A stretch of DNA of 64,000 bases, from NCBI GenBank assembly GCA_019510185.1, contig JAEKKV010000020.1, positions 1-64,000 on the forward strand. The letters run 5' to 3'. A program made the position numbers and the translations under genes. This document shows, one piece after another, positions 49,112-58,448 of this stretch; the stretch's first letter is position 1, and each line of letters begins with the position of its first letter. Under the pieces are notes generated by a model. It was given only the letters and a program-made list of their open reading frames with translations. It was not told the origin of the DNA and searched no databases. This DNA comes from Verrucomicrobiota bacterium. GTDB lineage: Bacteria > Verrucomicrobiota > Verrucomicrobiia > Opitutales > Opitutaceae.

Positions 49112-50197
49112 TTAATTTTGTCCGTTGCTGGTAAAGACAGGCTTGGCGAAGGCTGCAAATTCCGTGCGCAGTTTGTCGGCGCGCAACACATCGCGTTGAA
49201 TGGATTCCAAATCGTGCCGGGCGGAATTCTGGATGTGTCCCGGCTGCGTCTCGATGAAGAGCCGGTCGATCACGGCGCGGCTGCTCTCGGGGAAGATGTT
49301 GAGGTCGATGCCAAGGCGCAAAAGCGACAGCAAATTCATCGCCTCGGTCGAGGTGAGCAAATGGCTGTTTTGCAGGATGCCGTAGGCGCGGCCGATCTTG
49401 TCGTACAGCTTCGGGGCGTCGGTCTCGACCAAACGGGCGCGGGCATTGAGCTCATGCTCGATGATCGACTCCAGCACGCTGCCGAGCCGCTTGATGATTT
49501 CCTCCTCGGATTCGCCAAGGGTGGTCTGGTTGGAAATCTGAAAGATACTGCCGCTCGCGTCGGAGCCTTCGCCAAAAAGGCCGCGCACGACCATGCCCAG
49601 CTGATTGACGGCGCGAACCACCTTCTCCATCTGGCTGGAAATCACCAGCGCGGGCAGGTGCATCATGGCGGAAGCGCGCAAGCCGGTGCCCAGATTTGTC
49701 GGACAGGCGGTCAGATAACCCAGCTTCGGCGAATAGGCGTAATCGAGGCGCTCCTCGAGTTCCGAATCGAGCGCATTGATCACGTTCCAAGCTTTCTTGA
49801 GCTGAAACCCGGCGCGCAGAACCTGGATGCGCAGATGATCCTCCTCGTTGATCATCACGGAAACCGTCTGGTCTTTGTTGATGACAACGCCGGCGCCCTG
49901 CTTGGCCCCGCTCAGCTCACGGGAGATCAGATGGCGCTCGACGAGGATTTGCTTCTGCAGATCGGTCAGTTCGGAAACGGTGGTGTTGACGCTTCGTTTC
50001 ATCGGCGCGGTGCCGCCCAGCGCCTCACGACAGATTTCCAGCACCTCGGCGCGCTGCGGATCCCGAGCCCAGCCCGGAAAGGAGCGGCCGGCAAGATTGC
50101 GCGCCAAACGAATGCGGGTCATGAGCACGATCGCGCACTTGCTGCTCGCAGTGTCCGTGAGCTCGGAGGGCGTGGAGAGAAGTGAGGCGATGGTCAT
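49112..50197 (-). CDS. mcsB: Protein-arginine kinase McsB
   Basis: A 361-residue phosphagen-kinase fold enzyme that marks proteins with phosphoarginine for ClpC. INEEDHLRIQ (116-125) carries the acidic catalytic pair, YLTACPTNLGTGLRAS (161-176) is the canonical CPTN segment, and SIFQISNQTTLG (217-228) and the pArg-receptor-like RDVLRA (335-340) are present. Start ATG 50197 is chosen. It is 4 bases after mcsA and 18 before clpC. Homology to ATP:guanido phosphotransferases alone would also fit arginine kinase, but the operon settles the McsB assignment. Confidence 0.93.
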   Translation of the reverse strand: MTIASLLSTPSELTDTASSKCAIVLMTRIRLARNLAGRSFPGWARDPQRAEVLEICREALGGTAPMKRSVNTTVSELTDLQKQILVERHLISRELSGAKQGAGVVINKDQTVSVMINEEDHLRIQVLRAGFQLKKAWNVINALDSELEERLDYAYSPKLGYLTACPTNLGTGLRASAMMHLPALVISSQMEKVVRAVNQLGMVVRGLFGEGSDASGSIFQISNQTTLGESEEEIIKRLGSVLESIIEHELNARARLVETDAPKLYDKIGRAYGILQNSHLLTSTEAMNLLSLLRLGIDLNIFPESSRAVIDRLFIETQPGHIQNSARHDLESIQRDVLRADKLRTEFAAFAKPVFTSNGQN

Positions 50198-50201
50198 GGC
50201 C

Positions 50202-50711
50202 TTAGTGCGCTGATTTCGACTGCTCGAAGGCTTGTTTGAGCTGGGTGATTTCATCGCGATAACGGGCGGCGTCTTCGAACCTTTCAGTTTTGACCGCGTC
50301 GTCGAGGTTCAGTTCAAGCTCACCCAAGCGGTCGTGAAGGGTTTTACGTTCGAGAGATTTTTGCGGAACCTTGCCGGTGTGCGCGGTGCCCTTGTGCATG
50401 TTATCGAGCATGGGCTCCACGAGGCCGGAGAACGCCTGGTAGCATTGCGGGCAGCCGAAGCGTCCGTGCTTTTTGAAGTCGTTCTGGGTGAACCCGCATT
50501 GCTCGCAACGCACGCCCGTGACCGGGGATTCCGGATTGAGGGAGGCTTTCAGCAGCAGATCGGCAAGGGAGAAACCGCTCGGATCGGTCACGCCCTTGGC
50601 TTGGGCGCACGATTCGCACAAGTCCACCTTGTGCACCTTGTTATTCACGATTTGCGTGAGGTGCACGGTGGCGGGATTGCTGCAAAGGTCACATTTAAGC
50701 GGGCTGGCCAT
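50202..50711 (-). CDS. mcsA: Zinc-finger activator McsA
   Basis: A 169-residue protein with four CXXC motifs: Cys7/Cys10, Cys32/Cys35, Cys69/Cys72 and Cys87/Cys90, then a C-terminal UVR motif helix (LELNLDDAVKTERFEDAARYRDEI). This is the McsA layout, the activator of McsB kinase. No CtsR repressor gene precedes it; the upstream 263 bases hold no gene I can support. Expressed with mcsB and clpC. Confidence 0.93.
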   Translation of the reverse strand: MASPLKCDLCSNPATVHLTQIVNNKVHKVDLCESCAQAKGVTDPSGFSLADLLLKASLNPESPVTGVRCEQCGFTQNDFKKHGRFGCPQCYQAFSGLVEPMLDNMHKGTAHTGKVPQKSLERKTLHDRLGELELNLDDAVKTERFEDAARYRDEITQLKQAFEQSKSAH

Positions 50712-50974
50712 AAGGATAAATTAGCACGTCATTCAGGAAGTTCGACCCTAGGGACGTGAATTTATGACACGAGGGAAACATTTCCTTCTGCTTGCACCGA
50801 TCATGCCAACCGCCGTACGGGAAGCAAGGCGGCTGTCGTCCAATGTAACACCGGGAAAGACGGCCGGATGCGCGCGCCGTAACGGCGCAGTCCGGCGCCG
50901 CGAGTGCACGATATCGACGCAGCGCGAGCGGCGCCCGGCAAGACCCCCATTCGCAAACGCGGCCCGCAAGCGCA

Positions 50975-51841
50975 TCAAAGGCGCGTGCCCTCGACCAGCA
51001 CGCGGCGGCGGAACGCCTCGAGCACGCGATGGGTGATCGGGCCCGGCTTGGCGGTGCCGATCTCACGTCCATCCAGCTTCACCACCGGAATGACCTCGGC
51101 GGCGGTGCCCGTGAGGAAGCATTCGTCGGCATTCCAGATGTCGTAACGCGTAAGATCCGCCTCTTGCAGCGGGATGCCGAGCTCCCGGGCGATGTCAATG
51201 ATGGCCGAGCGCGTGATGCCCTTGAGCGCCCCCTGCGAGGCCGCCGGCGTGATGATCGCGCCCTTGTGGACGATGAAGATGTTGTCGCCCGTGCATTCGG
51301 CCACATAACCCTGATCGTTCAACATGATGGCTTCGAGCGCGCCCGCCTGGCGGGCCTCGATCTTGGCGAGGATGTTGTTGAGATAGTTAAGCGACTTGAC
51401 CGCCGGGGGAAGCGCGGCGGAGTTGATGCGGCGGGTGGCCACTGTCACGATCGCCAGACCCGAAGTGTAATGTTCGGCGGGATACAGGGCGATCTTGTTC
51501 GCGATAATAAAGATCGAGGGCTTCGGGCAGAGCCAGGGGGAAAGACCGAGGTCGCCCACCCCGCGCGTCACGACCAGACGGATATAGCCGTCCGAGAGCT
51601 GATTGCGCCGGCACGTTTCGAGAGTGGCCTCGGCGATTTCCTGGCGCGTCCAAGGCATCTTGAGCATGATGGCTTTGGCGGAGTACTCCAGCCGCTCCAG
51701 ATGTTCGTCCAGACGGAAAACGTTACCCTGATAAAGGCGGATGCCCTCAAAGACTCCGTCGCCATAGAGCAAACCGTGATCGAACACCGAGACCTTAGCA
51801 TCGGCCTCGTCCACGTATTTTCCATCAAGGTAAATTGTCAT
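50975..51841 (-). CDS. ilvE: Branched-chain amino acid aminotransferase (class IV)
   Basis: A 288-residue PLP enzyme making Leu, Ile or Val from the 2-keto acids. The PLP lysine is Lys149 in PAVKSLNYLNN, with FDHGLLYGDGVFEGIR near the start, GYVAECTGDNIFIV and GALKGITRSAIID later. Start ATG 51841 (MTIYLDG) is preferred to a GTG 51850. A D-amino-acid aminotransferase reading is less likely given length and motifs. Functionally it can join the leuCD genes. Confidence 0.92.
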   Translation of the reverse strand: MTIYLDGKYVDEADAKVSVFDHGLLYGDGVFEGIRLYQGNVFRLDEHLERLEYSAKAIMLKMPWTRQEIAEATLETCRRNQLSDGYIRLVVTRGVGDLGLSPWLCPKPSIFIIANKIALYPAEHYTSGLAIVTVATRRINSAALPPAVKSLNYLNNILAKIEARQAGALEAIMLNDQGYVAECTGDNIFIVHKGAIITPAASQGALKGITRSAIIDIARELGIPLQEADLTRYDIWNADECFLTGTAAEVIPVVKLDGREIGTAKPGPITHRVLEAFRRRVLVEGTRL

Positions 51842-51951
51842 TCCGACCACCGTAGGAAATCCCGAGCGAATTTGTCCAGCCTCCGGCGGAATTTCTTCTT
51901 GTGTCCCCCCGCCAAGCGCACAAATTTTTCTTTAGTACTCCCCCTTCCCCT

Positions 51952-52719
51952 ATGCTTAAAACTACCCTTCGTTCCCGTTCAGGTTTTACCTTGATCGAAC
52001 TGCTCACCGTGATCGCGATCATCGGCATTCTCGCCGCGATCCTGTTCCCCGCCATCGGCGCGGCACGGCGTTCCGCCCAAAAGGCTTCCGACCTTTCCAA
52101 TATTCGCTCGATTGGCCAGGCCGCCATCATTTACGCCAGCGACAACAATGATCGCTTGCCCGACCCCATCGCGAACGACTCGGCGTCCGCAACCAACAAA
52201 GTCACCGGCGGCGATCACTATTTCGTGTGGTTCGGTCTGCTGGCCAAAAACGGCAATCTCGCGGACCCGGCGGTCACCATCTCGAAAATTGATCCGCTGT
52301 ACCCGGCCGTGATGCCCACAGCCATCGTCAATCCCACCAATAAGAGCGCGCTCGACGCCACGTTCCTCAACAACACCCCTTCCTTTGAGGTGGTGGGTGG
52401 CATCAAAGTGAGCGATCCCTCCACCACTCCGGTGGCCTACACCCGCGGCCTGCAGAAAGACGGCAGCTGGGATACCCTCTCCGGCACCTACGGTACCGAA
52501 GGCGGTTTCGTCGTTTTTGTCGGTGGCAACGTCGCTTCTTTCAAAAACATCGGCTCACCCTCGTCGCTGATCCAAACCACCGGCAAGGTCACGGCTGACA
52601 TCACCCAGGCCGTCCCCTACACCACAACCGGCAATCAGCGTCTCTACGGCCCCGGCGGCGCCAACGGCGGATCCACCGTCGGATCGCTCGCAGGCACCCG
52701 CTCCACCCCCTCCAGCTGA
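51952..52719 (+). CDS. Prepilin-type N-terminal cleavage/methylation domain protein
   Basis: A 255-residue secreted protein. Prepilin signal RSRSGFTLIELLTVIAIIGI is cut before Phe, leaving a long hydrophobic helix as in type IV pilins or type II pseudopilins. Residues 60 onward are soluble, with low complexity at the C-terminus (GGANGGSTVGSLAGTRSTPSS). No other pilin or secretion gene is nearby; the gene has its own terminator. Such orphan pilin-like proteins are numerous in related genomes. Function unknown. Confidence 0.88.
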   Translation: MLKTTLRSRSGFTLIELLTVIAIIGILAAILFPAIGAARRSAQKASDLSNIRSIGQAAIIYASDNNDRLPDPIANDSASATNKVTGGDHYFVWFGLLAKNGNLADPAVTISKIDPLYPAVMPTAIVNPTNKSALDATFLNNTPSFEVVGGIKVSDPSTTPVAYTRGLQKDGSWDTLSGTYGTEGGFVVFVGGNVASFKNIGSPSSLIQTTGKVTADITQAVPYTTTGNQRLYGPGGANGGSTVGSLAGTRSTPSS

Positions 52720-52755
52720 TTGATCGGCCTGCGCTTGCGGCCCCTCTCCTTCCCC

Positions 52756-52784
52756 GCCCAGCCGGCTTTCCGGCTGGGCTTTTT
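52756..52784 (+). terminator. Rho-independent terminator after the prepilin-like gene
   Basis: A perfect 10-bp stem, GCCCAGCCGG (52756-52765) with CCGGCTGGGC (52770-52779), CTTT loop, then TTTTT at 52780-52784. It lies 36 bases after the stop. Confidence 0.93.
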
Positions 52785-52874
52785 GTTTTGCTCCTTTCCG
52801 TGGCACCGCCCAACTGAATCCAGGTCCGTTTGCCCTGACCGCCCGTCCTCCTTCCACTTTCGATTTTCCAAGGC

Positions 52875-54596
52875 ATGACCGCCGCGCCCACCCACAGCCT
52901 CACCTATATCGTCGGCCATAAAAATCCCGATGCCGACGCCATTTGCTCCGCCATCGCCTACGCCGCCTTCAAGCAGGCCCGGGGATTCACCGGCTATGTC
53001 GCGGCGCGCTGCGGCAATTCCAATGCCCGCATCGATACGATTCTCGAACGTTTCCGACAGCCGCTGCCGTATTATTTGAGCGACGTCACCCCGCGCGTGC
53101 GCGACGTCATGGTGACGGACGTGGTCGCCATTTCCCAGAACGCAACCTGCGCCGAGGCCCTGGAGCTTATCGACCAGCACGATGTCCGCGTCCTGCCAGT
53201 GGTGACCGATTCGCAGCGTGTGATCGGCAGCGTTTCCATTTTCCAACTGGGCGGCTTCTTCGTTCCACGCATGCGCGAACCGCGCGAGATGCGAAAGGTC
53301 TTCAGCAGTCTCGCCCAGATCTCCCGCGCGCTTAAAGCCCGCATCATCCATTTGGACCACCCCGACCGCCAGGAAGAACTCTTTGTGCGCGTCGGCGCGA
53401 TGGACGTCCATTCCTTCGGAAAAGTCTCCAGCGGCGACGGCGTTCCCTTGGAGAAAAGCATCATCATCGTCGGCGACCGCCGCGACATCCAGCTGCGCTC
53501 AATCGAACTCGGCGTGCGCGCGCTGGTGATCACCGGTAACCTGCCCGTGGAAGACGACGTGATCCAGCTCGCCCACGCCAAGGGCGTCTCGCTCATGGTC
53601 AGTCCGTATGATTCGGCCACAACCGCCTGGGTCATCCGCAGCGCCACCACGCTCGACCGGCTCGTCGACCACAAATTCTCCTCCATCGGCGCCGAGCTCC
53701 GCCTGGCCGACGTGCGCAAGAAGCTCGCGACCTCCTCCGCCGCCGCCCACATGGTGATCGACGACGACGGCGTCCTCCAAGGCATCCTTTCCAAAACCGA
53801 CGTCCTTAAGCCGGTGAAGACGCGCCTCGTGCTGGTCGATCACAACGAGATGACACAGGCGGTCACCGGAGCGGACCAGGTGTCCATCGTCGAGATCATC
53901 GACCACCATCGTATCGGATCCTTGGGTACGCAGCAGCCCATCCTTTTCATCAACGAGCCGGTCGGCTCGACCTGCACGATCATCGCCGACCTGTTCCGCC
54001 GCGAGGGACTGACCCCTTCCCCGGAAATCGCCGGCATCATGATGAGCGGAATCATCTCCGACACGCTGCATCTCAACAGCCCGACTTCGACGGAAAAGGA
54101 CGCCTGCCTCCTCGCTTGGCTTTCAAAGATAGCCCTCGTCAATTCGCGCGAGCTGGCCGACACGATTTTCAGCTCGGGCTCCGTCATCCTGGCCAATCCC
54201 CCCGCCAAGGTCATCCGCAGCGATTTCAAAATCTACGAGGAAGACGGCGTACGTTTCGCAGTGTCGCAAGTCGAGGAACTCGGGTTCGGCAACTTCTGGC
54301 AGCACGCCCGCGATCTGGCCAAGGCGCTCCAGGATCTGCGCATCGAGGAGAACCTGCTTTTCGCCTGCCTGCTGGTAACCGACATCAACACCCAGAACTC
54401 GCTTCTCCTGGTCAAGGGCGATCCTGAGTTCATCTCTCGCATCAACTATCCCATCGTCGAAAAGGATGAGATTTTCGACATGCCCGGCATCGTGAGCCGC
54501 AAGAAGCAGCTGATTCCCTACATCGGCAGCGTCCTCAAGGAAATGCAGGCCTACGGCACCATGCCCGCCTCCCGGGATTCGCAGGCGGATGCGTAA
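52875..54596 (+). CDS. Manganese-dependent (DHH family II) inorganic pyrophosphatase with CBS and DRTGG domains
   Basis: A 573-residue protein. The DHH core starts with YIVGHKNPDADAICSAIAYA; a later DHNEMTQ and EIIDHHRIG continue the metal site, and NEPVGSTCTII and SGIISDTLHL follow. Between them (about residues 70-300) sit CBS repeats (VRDVMVTDVVAIS, LSKTDVL) and a DRTGG-like domain. Such CBS-PPases are regulated by adenine nucleotides in other bacteria. C-terminal DHHA2 type residues end with IPYIGSVLKEMQAYG. Removes pyrophosphate from biosynthesis; regulator binding is inferred. Confidence 0.9.
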   Translation: MTAAPTHSLTYIVGHKNPDADAICSAIAYAAFKQARGFTGYVAARCGNSNARIDTILERFRQPLPYYLSDVTPRVRDVMVTDVVAISQNATCAEALELIDQHDVRVLPVVTDSQRVIGSVSIFQLGGFFVPRMREPREMRKVFSSLAQISRALKARIIHLDHPDRQEELFVRVGAMDVHSFGKVSSGDGVPLEKSIIIVGDRRDIQLRSIELGVRALVITGNLPVEDDVIQLAHAKGVSLMVSPYDSATTAWVIRSATTLDRLVDHKFSSIGAELRLADVRKKLATSSAAAHMVIDDDGVLQGILSKTDVLKPVKTRLVLVDHNEMTQAVTGADQVSIVEIIDHHRIGSLGTQQPILFINEPVGSTCTIIADLFRREGLTPSPEIAGIMMSGIISDTLHLNSPTSTEKDACLLAWLSKIALVNSRELADTIFSSGSVILANPPAKVIRSDFKIYEEDGVRFAVSQVEELGFGNFWQHARDLAKALQDLRIEENLLFACLLVTDINTQNSLLLVKGDPEFISRINYPIVEKDEIFDMPGIVSRKKQLIPYIGSVLKEMQAYGTMPASRDSQADA

Positions 54597-54703
54597 AGGT
54601 CCGGCGCGACCCGGACGGAGTCGCGGCTTTTGCCGGGGCCGTCCGACACGGGATTGAATTGTAGCGTTGCCGCGCGCCCGCCCACGCCGCAACTTGCGCC
54701 TTT

Positions 54704-56506
54704 ATGACCGTTGAGAACAACGCCGCTCCCACGCCCGCCGCGCCCACCGATTTCATTCGCGATCTCGTCGCGCAGCACCTCGCCGAAAAGCGCTACGACG
54801 GCATTGTCACCCGGTTTCCGCCCGAGCCCAACGGCTATCTTCACATCGGTCACGCCAAGTCCATCTGCCTCAATGTGGGCATTGCCCTCGAAAACGGCGG
54901 TCGTTGCAACCTGCGCATGGACGACACCAATCCCACCAAGGAGGACGTCGAGTATGTGGACTCCATCATCGCCGACGTGAAATGGTTGGTCGGCGGCTGG
55001 GCCGACGCTCACCTCGCCTTCAAGTCCAAGGGCGCCACGCCCGAGATCCGAACCATCAACGGTCGCACCGACTACTACGCCGCCCCCGCTCCCGCCGGCA
55101 CCGGCACGGCGGTCGAGCCCTTTTATGCCAGCGACTATTTCGACGCCCTCTACGCCTGTGCCGTCGAGCTCATTCGCCGCGGCAAAGCCTACGTTTGCGA
55201 CCTGAGCCCCGAGGACACTGATGCCTATCGCGGATCGCCCGACAAGCCCGGCAAAGACAGTCCGTTCCGCACGCGCGGCATCGAGGAAAGCCTCGCTCTT
55301 TTCGAGCGGATGAAAGCCGGCGAGTTCCCCAACGGCGCCCACTCCCTCCGCGCCAAGATCGACATGGCCTCGCCCAACGTCTGGCTGCGCGATCCGCTTC
55401 TTTATCGCATCCGCCACGCCGACCACCACCACACCGGCTCCAAGTGGCGCATTTACCCGCTCTACGACTTCGCCCACTGCCTCAGCGATTATTTCGAGGG
55501 CATCACCCACAGCATCTGCACGCTAGAATTCGTGGATCACCGGGCTCTCTACGACTGGATTCTGGAATCTCTCGACCTCGCCCGCCCTCTTCCGCACCAG
55601 TACGAATTCGCGAAGCTCAACCTCGGCTACACCATCGTGAGCAAGCGCAAGCTGCTCCAACTCGTGCAGGAAAAAATTGTCGCCGGCTGGGACGATCCGC
55701 GCATGCCCACCCTCTCCGGTCTGCGCCGCCGCGGCGTGCCCGCCGCCGCCGTGCGCCATTTCGCCTACAACATCGGTATCACAAAATTTGACAGTCTCAC
55801 CGACGTCGCCGTCTTCGAGCACACGATCCGGGAAAACCTCAACGCCTCGGCGCAACGCCGTCTCGCCGTCCTGCGCCCCGTGAAGATCGTCCTCACCAAC
55901 CTCGCTCCGGGCGAAGTGCTTGAGTGTGACGCCGTCAATAATCCGCAAGACGCCCAGCCCTCCACGCGCAAGCTCGCCCTCACCCGCGAGGTTTTCATTG
56001 AAAGCGACGACTTCGCCGAGGTGCCACCGCCCAAGTATTTCCGCCTGAAACCGGGCGGCGAAGTCCGGCTTAAATACGCGTGCATCATCAAGCTCGACGA
56101 GATCGTCAAGGACGCCTCCGGTGCTCTCATCGAGTTGCGTTGCACCGCCGATCTCACCACGCGCGCCGGCGGCCCCAACGTCGACAAAAAGGTCAAGGGA
56201 ACCATCCACTGGGTGAGCGCCTCGCATTGTATCGACGCCGAGGTACGTCTCTATGATCGCCTCTTCACCGTGCCTGAGCCCGCCGCGGAAGAAGACTTCA
56301 AGACCTGCGTCAATCCCCACTCACTGGAGGTGATTGCCGCCAAGCTGGAAACATCTCTGCGCGAGGCACAAGCCGGCCAGCCTTTCCAATTCGAACGCCT
56401 TGGTTATTTCACGCCCGACGCCAAGGAATCGCAGGTCGGAAAACCCGTGTTTAACCGCACGATTTCGCTGAAGGATACTTGGGCCAAACCGCCCGGGGCC
56501 AAGTGA
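54704..56506 (+). CDS. glnS: Glutaminyl-tRNA synthetase
   Basis: A 600-residue class I synthetase. PPEPNGYLHIGHAKS (39-53) is GlnRS-specific, with HIGH at 47-50, and VSKRK (312-316) is the second catalytic motif, as in GlnRS rather than KMSKS. NLRMDDTNP, YDFAHCLSDYFEGITHSICT and the C-terminal beta-barrel domain are present at normal length. Its presence implies direct glutaminylation. A gltX gene lies convergent downstream. Confidence 0.97.
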   Translation: MTVENNAAPTPAAPTDFIRDLVAQHLAEKRYDGIVTRFPPEPNGYLHIGHAKSICLNVGIALENGGRCNLRMDDTNPTKEDVEYVDSIIADVKWLVGGWADAHLAFKSKGATPEIRTINGRTDYYAAPAPAGTGTAVEPFYASDYFDALYACAVELIRRGKAYVCDLSPEDTDAYRGSPDKPGKDSPFRTRGIEESLALFERMKAGEFPNGAHSLRAKIDMASPNVWLRDPLLYRIRHADHHHTGSKWRIYPLYDFAHCLSDYFEGITHSICTLEFVDHRALYDWILESLDLARPLPHQYEFAKLNLGYTIVSKRKLLQLVQEKIVAGWDDPRMPTLSGLRRRGVPAAAVRHFAYNIGITKFDSLTDVAVFEHTIRENLNASAQRRLAVLRPVKIVLTNLAPGEVLECDAVNNPQDAQPSTRKLALTREVFIESDDFAEVPPPKYFRLKPGGEVRLKYACIIKLDEIVKDASGALIELRCTADLTTRAGGPNVDKKVKGTIHWVSASHCIDAEVRLYDRLFTVPEPAAEEDFKTCVNPHSLEVIAAKLETSLREAQAGQPFQFERLGYFTPDAKESQVGKPVFNRTISLKDTWAKPPGAK

Positions 56507-56586
56507 TCCGGACAAGAACGGGCGTAGGGAAAACTCGCATTATTTGGGGCAATTGCAGTTGCGAGAAAATATTTTTGTAAAGAAGT

Positions 56587-56638
56587 GGCAAAGTCCCTTG
56601 CCATGCAAAACCGAGAGGCTATCGGTTTTGCATGCCAA
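56587..56638 (+). promoter_or_regulatory. Overlapping hairpins covering the start of the small membrane protein gene
   Basis: A 17-base inverted repeat with one mismatch pairs 56598-56614 with 56622-56638 around a 7-base loop. Its right arm contains the ATG at 56632 and touches the next ATG at 56638. A smaller alternative hairpin, GGCAA (56587-56591) with TTGCC (56598-56602), shares the left arm and excludes the larger one. No T-run follows, so it is a candidate translational or attenuation switch rather than a terminator. Confidence 0.5.
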
Positions 56639-56985
56639 TGACTTTTGCCTTCTTTCAACGGCCTGAAATCCCCTCTTCGTCGCGTCTGCCAGAGAGCAAA
56701 AACGTCTCGCATCAGAAGGCGGACGCTCTGACCGAAGAAGAGCAGTCCCCCTCCGCCGCCCCTGCGGTCAAGACGGGTTGCGGACTCATGGCCGGCGGTC
56801 TGCTGACTTTAAGTGCGCTCTATTTGTTGAACGAAGGGAAAGCACCGCTGGGCATTTGGACCTTTGGGCTTTTGGCATTCGTTGGTGCCTGGCTCATCGT
56901 CGCCGGCCTCGTTCATTTGATTGTAACGATCTTCGGCGTGCCTCCGCCCAAACTCGGTGGCACCGGCACCGACAAGAAGGCCTGA
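56632..56985 (+). CDS. Small two-helix membrane protein of unknown function
   Basis: A 117-residue protein with a polar N-terminus (~50 residues, Ser/Glu/Pro-rich) and two hydrophobic segments, GLMAGGLLTLSALYLL and TFGLLAFVGAWLIVAGLVHL, separated by a short Gly/Lys loop. The tail is Gly/Lys-rich. I do not recognise the family. The start may be 56632 or 56638; both lie in a strong inverted repeat. It is convergent with gltX. Confidence 0.55.
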   Translation: MPMTFAFFQRPEIPSSSRLPESKNVSHQKADALTEEEQSPSAAPAVKTGCGLMAGGLLTLSALYLLNEGKAPLGIWTFGLLAFVGAWLIVAGLVHLIVTIFGVPPPKLGGTGTDKKA

Positions 56986-57018
56986 GTAGAGTTAAGCGTA
57001 TTTCACCTGCCTGGCCGC

Positions 57019-58392
57019 TTACAGTGTGGCCAGAAAGCGGGTGATGCGGGCCAGCGTACGGTCGCGTCCGAGCACGCGAAACAGGCTGGTGATGCTGGGT
57101 CCGGCATTGGTTCCCGAAACGGCCAAACGGGCCACCGGCTGGTAATCGCCGAAGCTCAGTCCCTTGATCATCGCGAGGCCCTTGATGGCTTCCTCGATGG
57201 CGGCATCGGTTGAAAAATCGGCAGTGGCGAGCAACCCGGCGAGTTCGGTCAGACGCGCTCCGGGTTCGCCCTTGGCCAGCACTTTTTCGCGCACCTTGGC
57301 ATCGATCGAAAACTCCTCGGTGAAGAAATACGCGGTGTAGGCGGGCAACTCTTCGAGGGCCTTTATCTTGGGCTGGCTGAGCAATACCACTTCGCGGAAA
57401 TAGGCCGGATCGGCGGCAAGCGCCGGCGTCGCGGCCTGCCGCTCATATTGAGCGCGCGCCAAGGCGACAAACCGGTCCGCCGGCAGCTCCAGCAGGTAGC
57501 TCATGTTCATGTGCGCGAGCTTCTTTTCGTCGAAGCGCGCATTGCTTTGGTTCACGCCCGGCAGATCGAAAAGACGGATGACCTCGGCGATCGGCATTTT
57601 CTCGCGGTCGTCCTTCGGAGACCAGCCGAGCAGGCAGAGGAAATTGACCAGCGCCTCGGGGAGGAATCCGCGTTTCTGATAATCCTCGATCAACGCGCCC
57701 TGATCGCGCTTCGACATCTTGCCGGGGCCGTTTTGCTTCAAGATAAGCGGAATGTGCGCGTACACCGGCACCGGCGCGCCGAAGGCCTTGAAGAGCTCGA
57801 CGTGTTTGCTGGTGTTGGAAAGGTGATCCTCACCGCGAATGACATGCGTAATCTTCATCGCGATGTCGTCGACTACGTTTACGAAATGGAACACCGGATT
57901 GCCGTCCGAACGCACGATCACGAAATCTTCGTCCTCGATCCGCTCCACCCGTCCGCGAATCTGGTCCTCGATGACGGCGGGGGCGTTGGCGACCTTGGTC
58001 ACGGCTTTCTTGCGATGATCGTCGTAAACCTCGGTGCGCTCGCCGAGGAGTTTAAACCAGACGGCGCCGTCCTTCTCGTACGCACGGCCGGCGTCGAAGA
58101 GTTTCTGCAGGTACTCTTTGTAGATGGGCGCCCGCTCGCTCTGGCGGTAGGGGCCGTAGTTGCCGCCGACCGTCGGACCTTCGTCCCAGTTCATGCCCAG
58201 CCAGGTGAGGCTGTCGTAGATGAGGTTCAAGAACTCCTCGCTGTTGCGGGCTTGATCGGTGTCCTCAACGCGCAGCACAAACACGCCGCCGGTGTGGCGG
58301 GCGTACAGCCAGTTGAAGAGAGCCGTGCGGGCGCTGCCGATATGAAAAAAACCGGTCGGACTGGGAGCGAAGCGGACGCGAACCTGGGACAT
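57019..58392 (-). CDS. gltX: Glutamyl-tRNA synthetase
   Basis: A 457-residue class I synthetase. [18 protein letters not shown] (HIGS 17-20) and [11 protein letters not shown] (225-229) are the catalytic motifs; RVEDTDQAR and [14 protein letters not shown] are also characteristic. Length is normal for a bacterial discriminating GluRS. The genome also has GlnRS, so GltX need not misacylate tRNA-Gln. Confidence 0.97.
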   Translation of the reverse strand: MSQVRVRFAPSPTGFFHIGSARTALFNWLYARHTGGVFVLRVEDTDQARNSEEFLNLIYDSLTWLGMNWDEGPTVGGNYGPYRQSERAPIYKEYLQKLFDAGRAYEKDGAVWFKLLGERTEVYDDHRKKAVTKVANAPAVIEDQIRGRVERIEDEDFVIVRSDGNPVFHFVNVVDDIAMKITHVIRGEDHLSNTSKHVELFKAFGAPVPVYAHIPLILKQNGPGKMSKRDQGALIEDYQKRGFLPEALVNFLCLLGWSPKDDREKMPIAEVIRLFDLPGVNQSNARFDEKKLAHMNMSYLLELPADRFVALARAQYERQAATPALAADPAYFREVVLLSQPKIKALEELPAYTAYFFTEEFSIDAKVREKVLAKGEPGARLTELAGLLATADFSTDAAIEEAIKGLAMIKGLSFGDYQPVARLAVSGTNAGPSITSLFRVLGRDRTLARITRFLATL

Positions 58393-58448
58393 GGTATGAA
58401 AAATCTTGCGGCTTGTGACGCGTGTAAAAGGTCAGCAAGAAACATCCC

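Noticed and set aside
50712..50974. GC-rich palindrome (GCGCCGT A ACGGCGC near 50874) in the gap before mcsA
   Set aside because: Tiny loop and no T-tract, so not a terminator. No gene or operator could be supported there.
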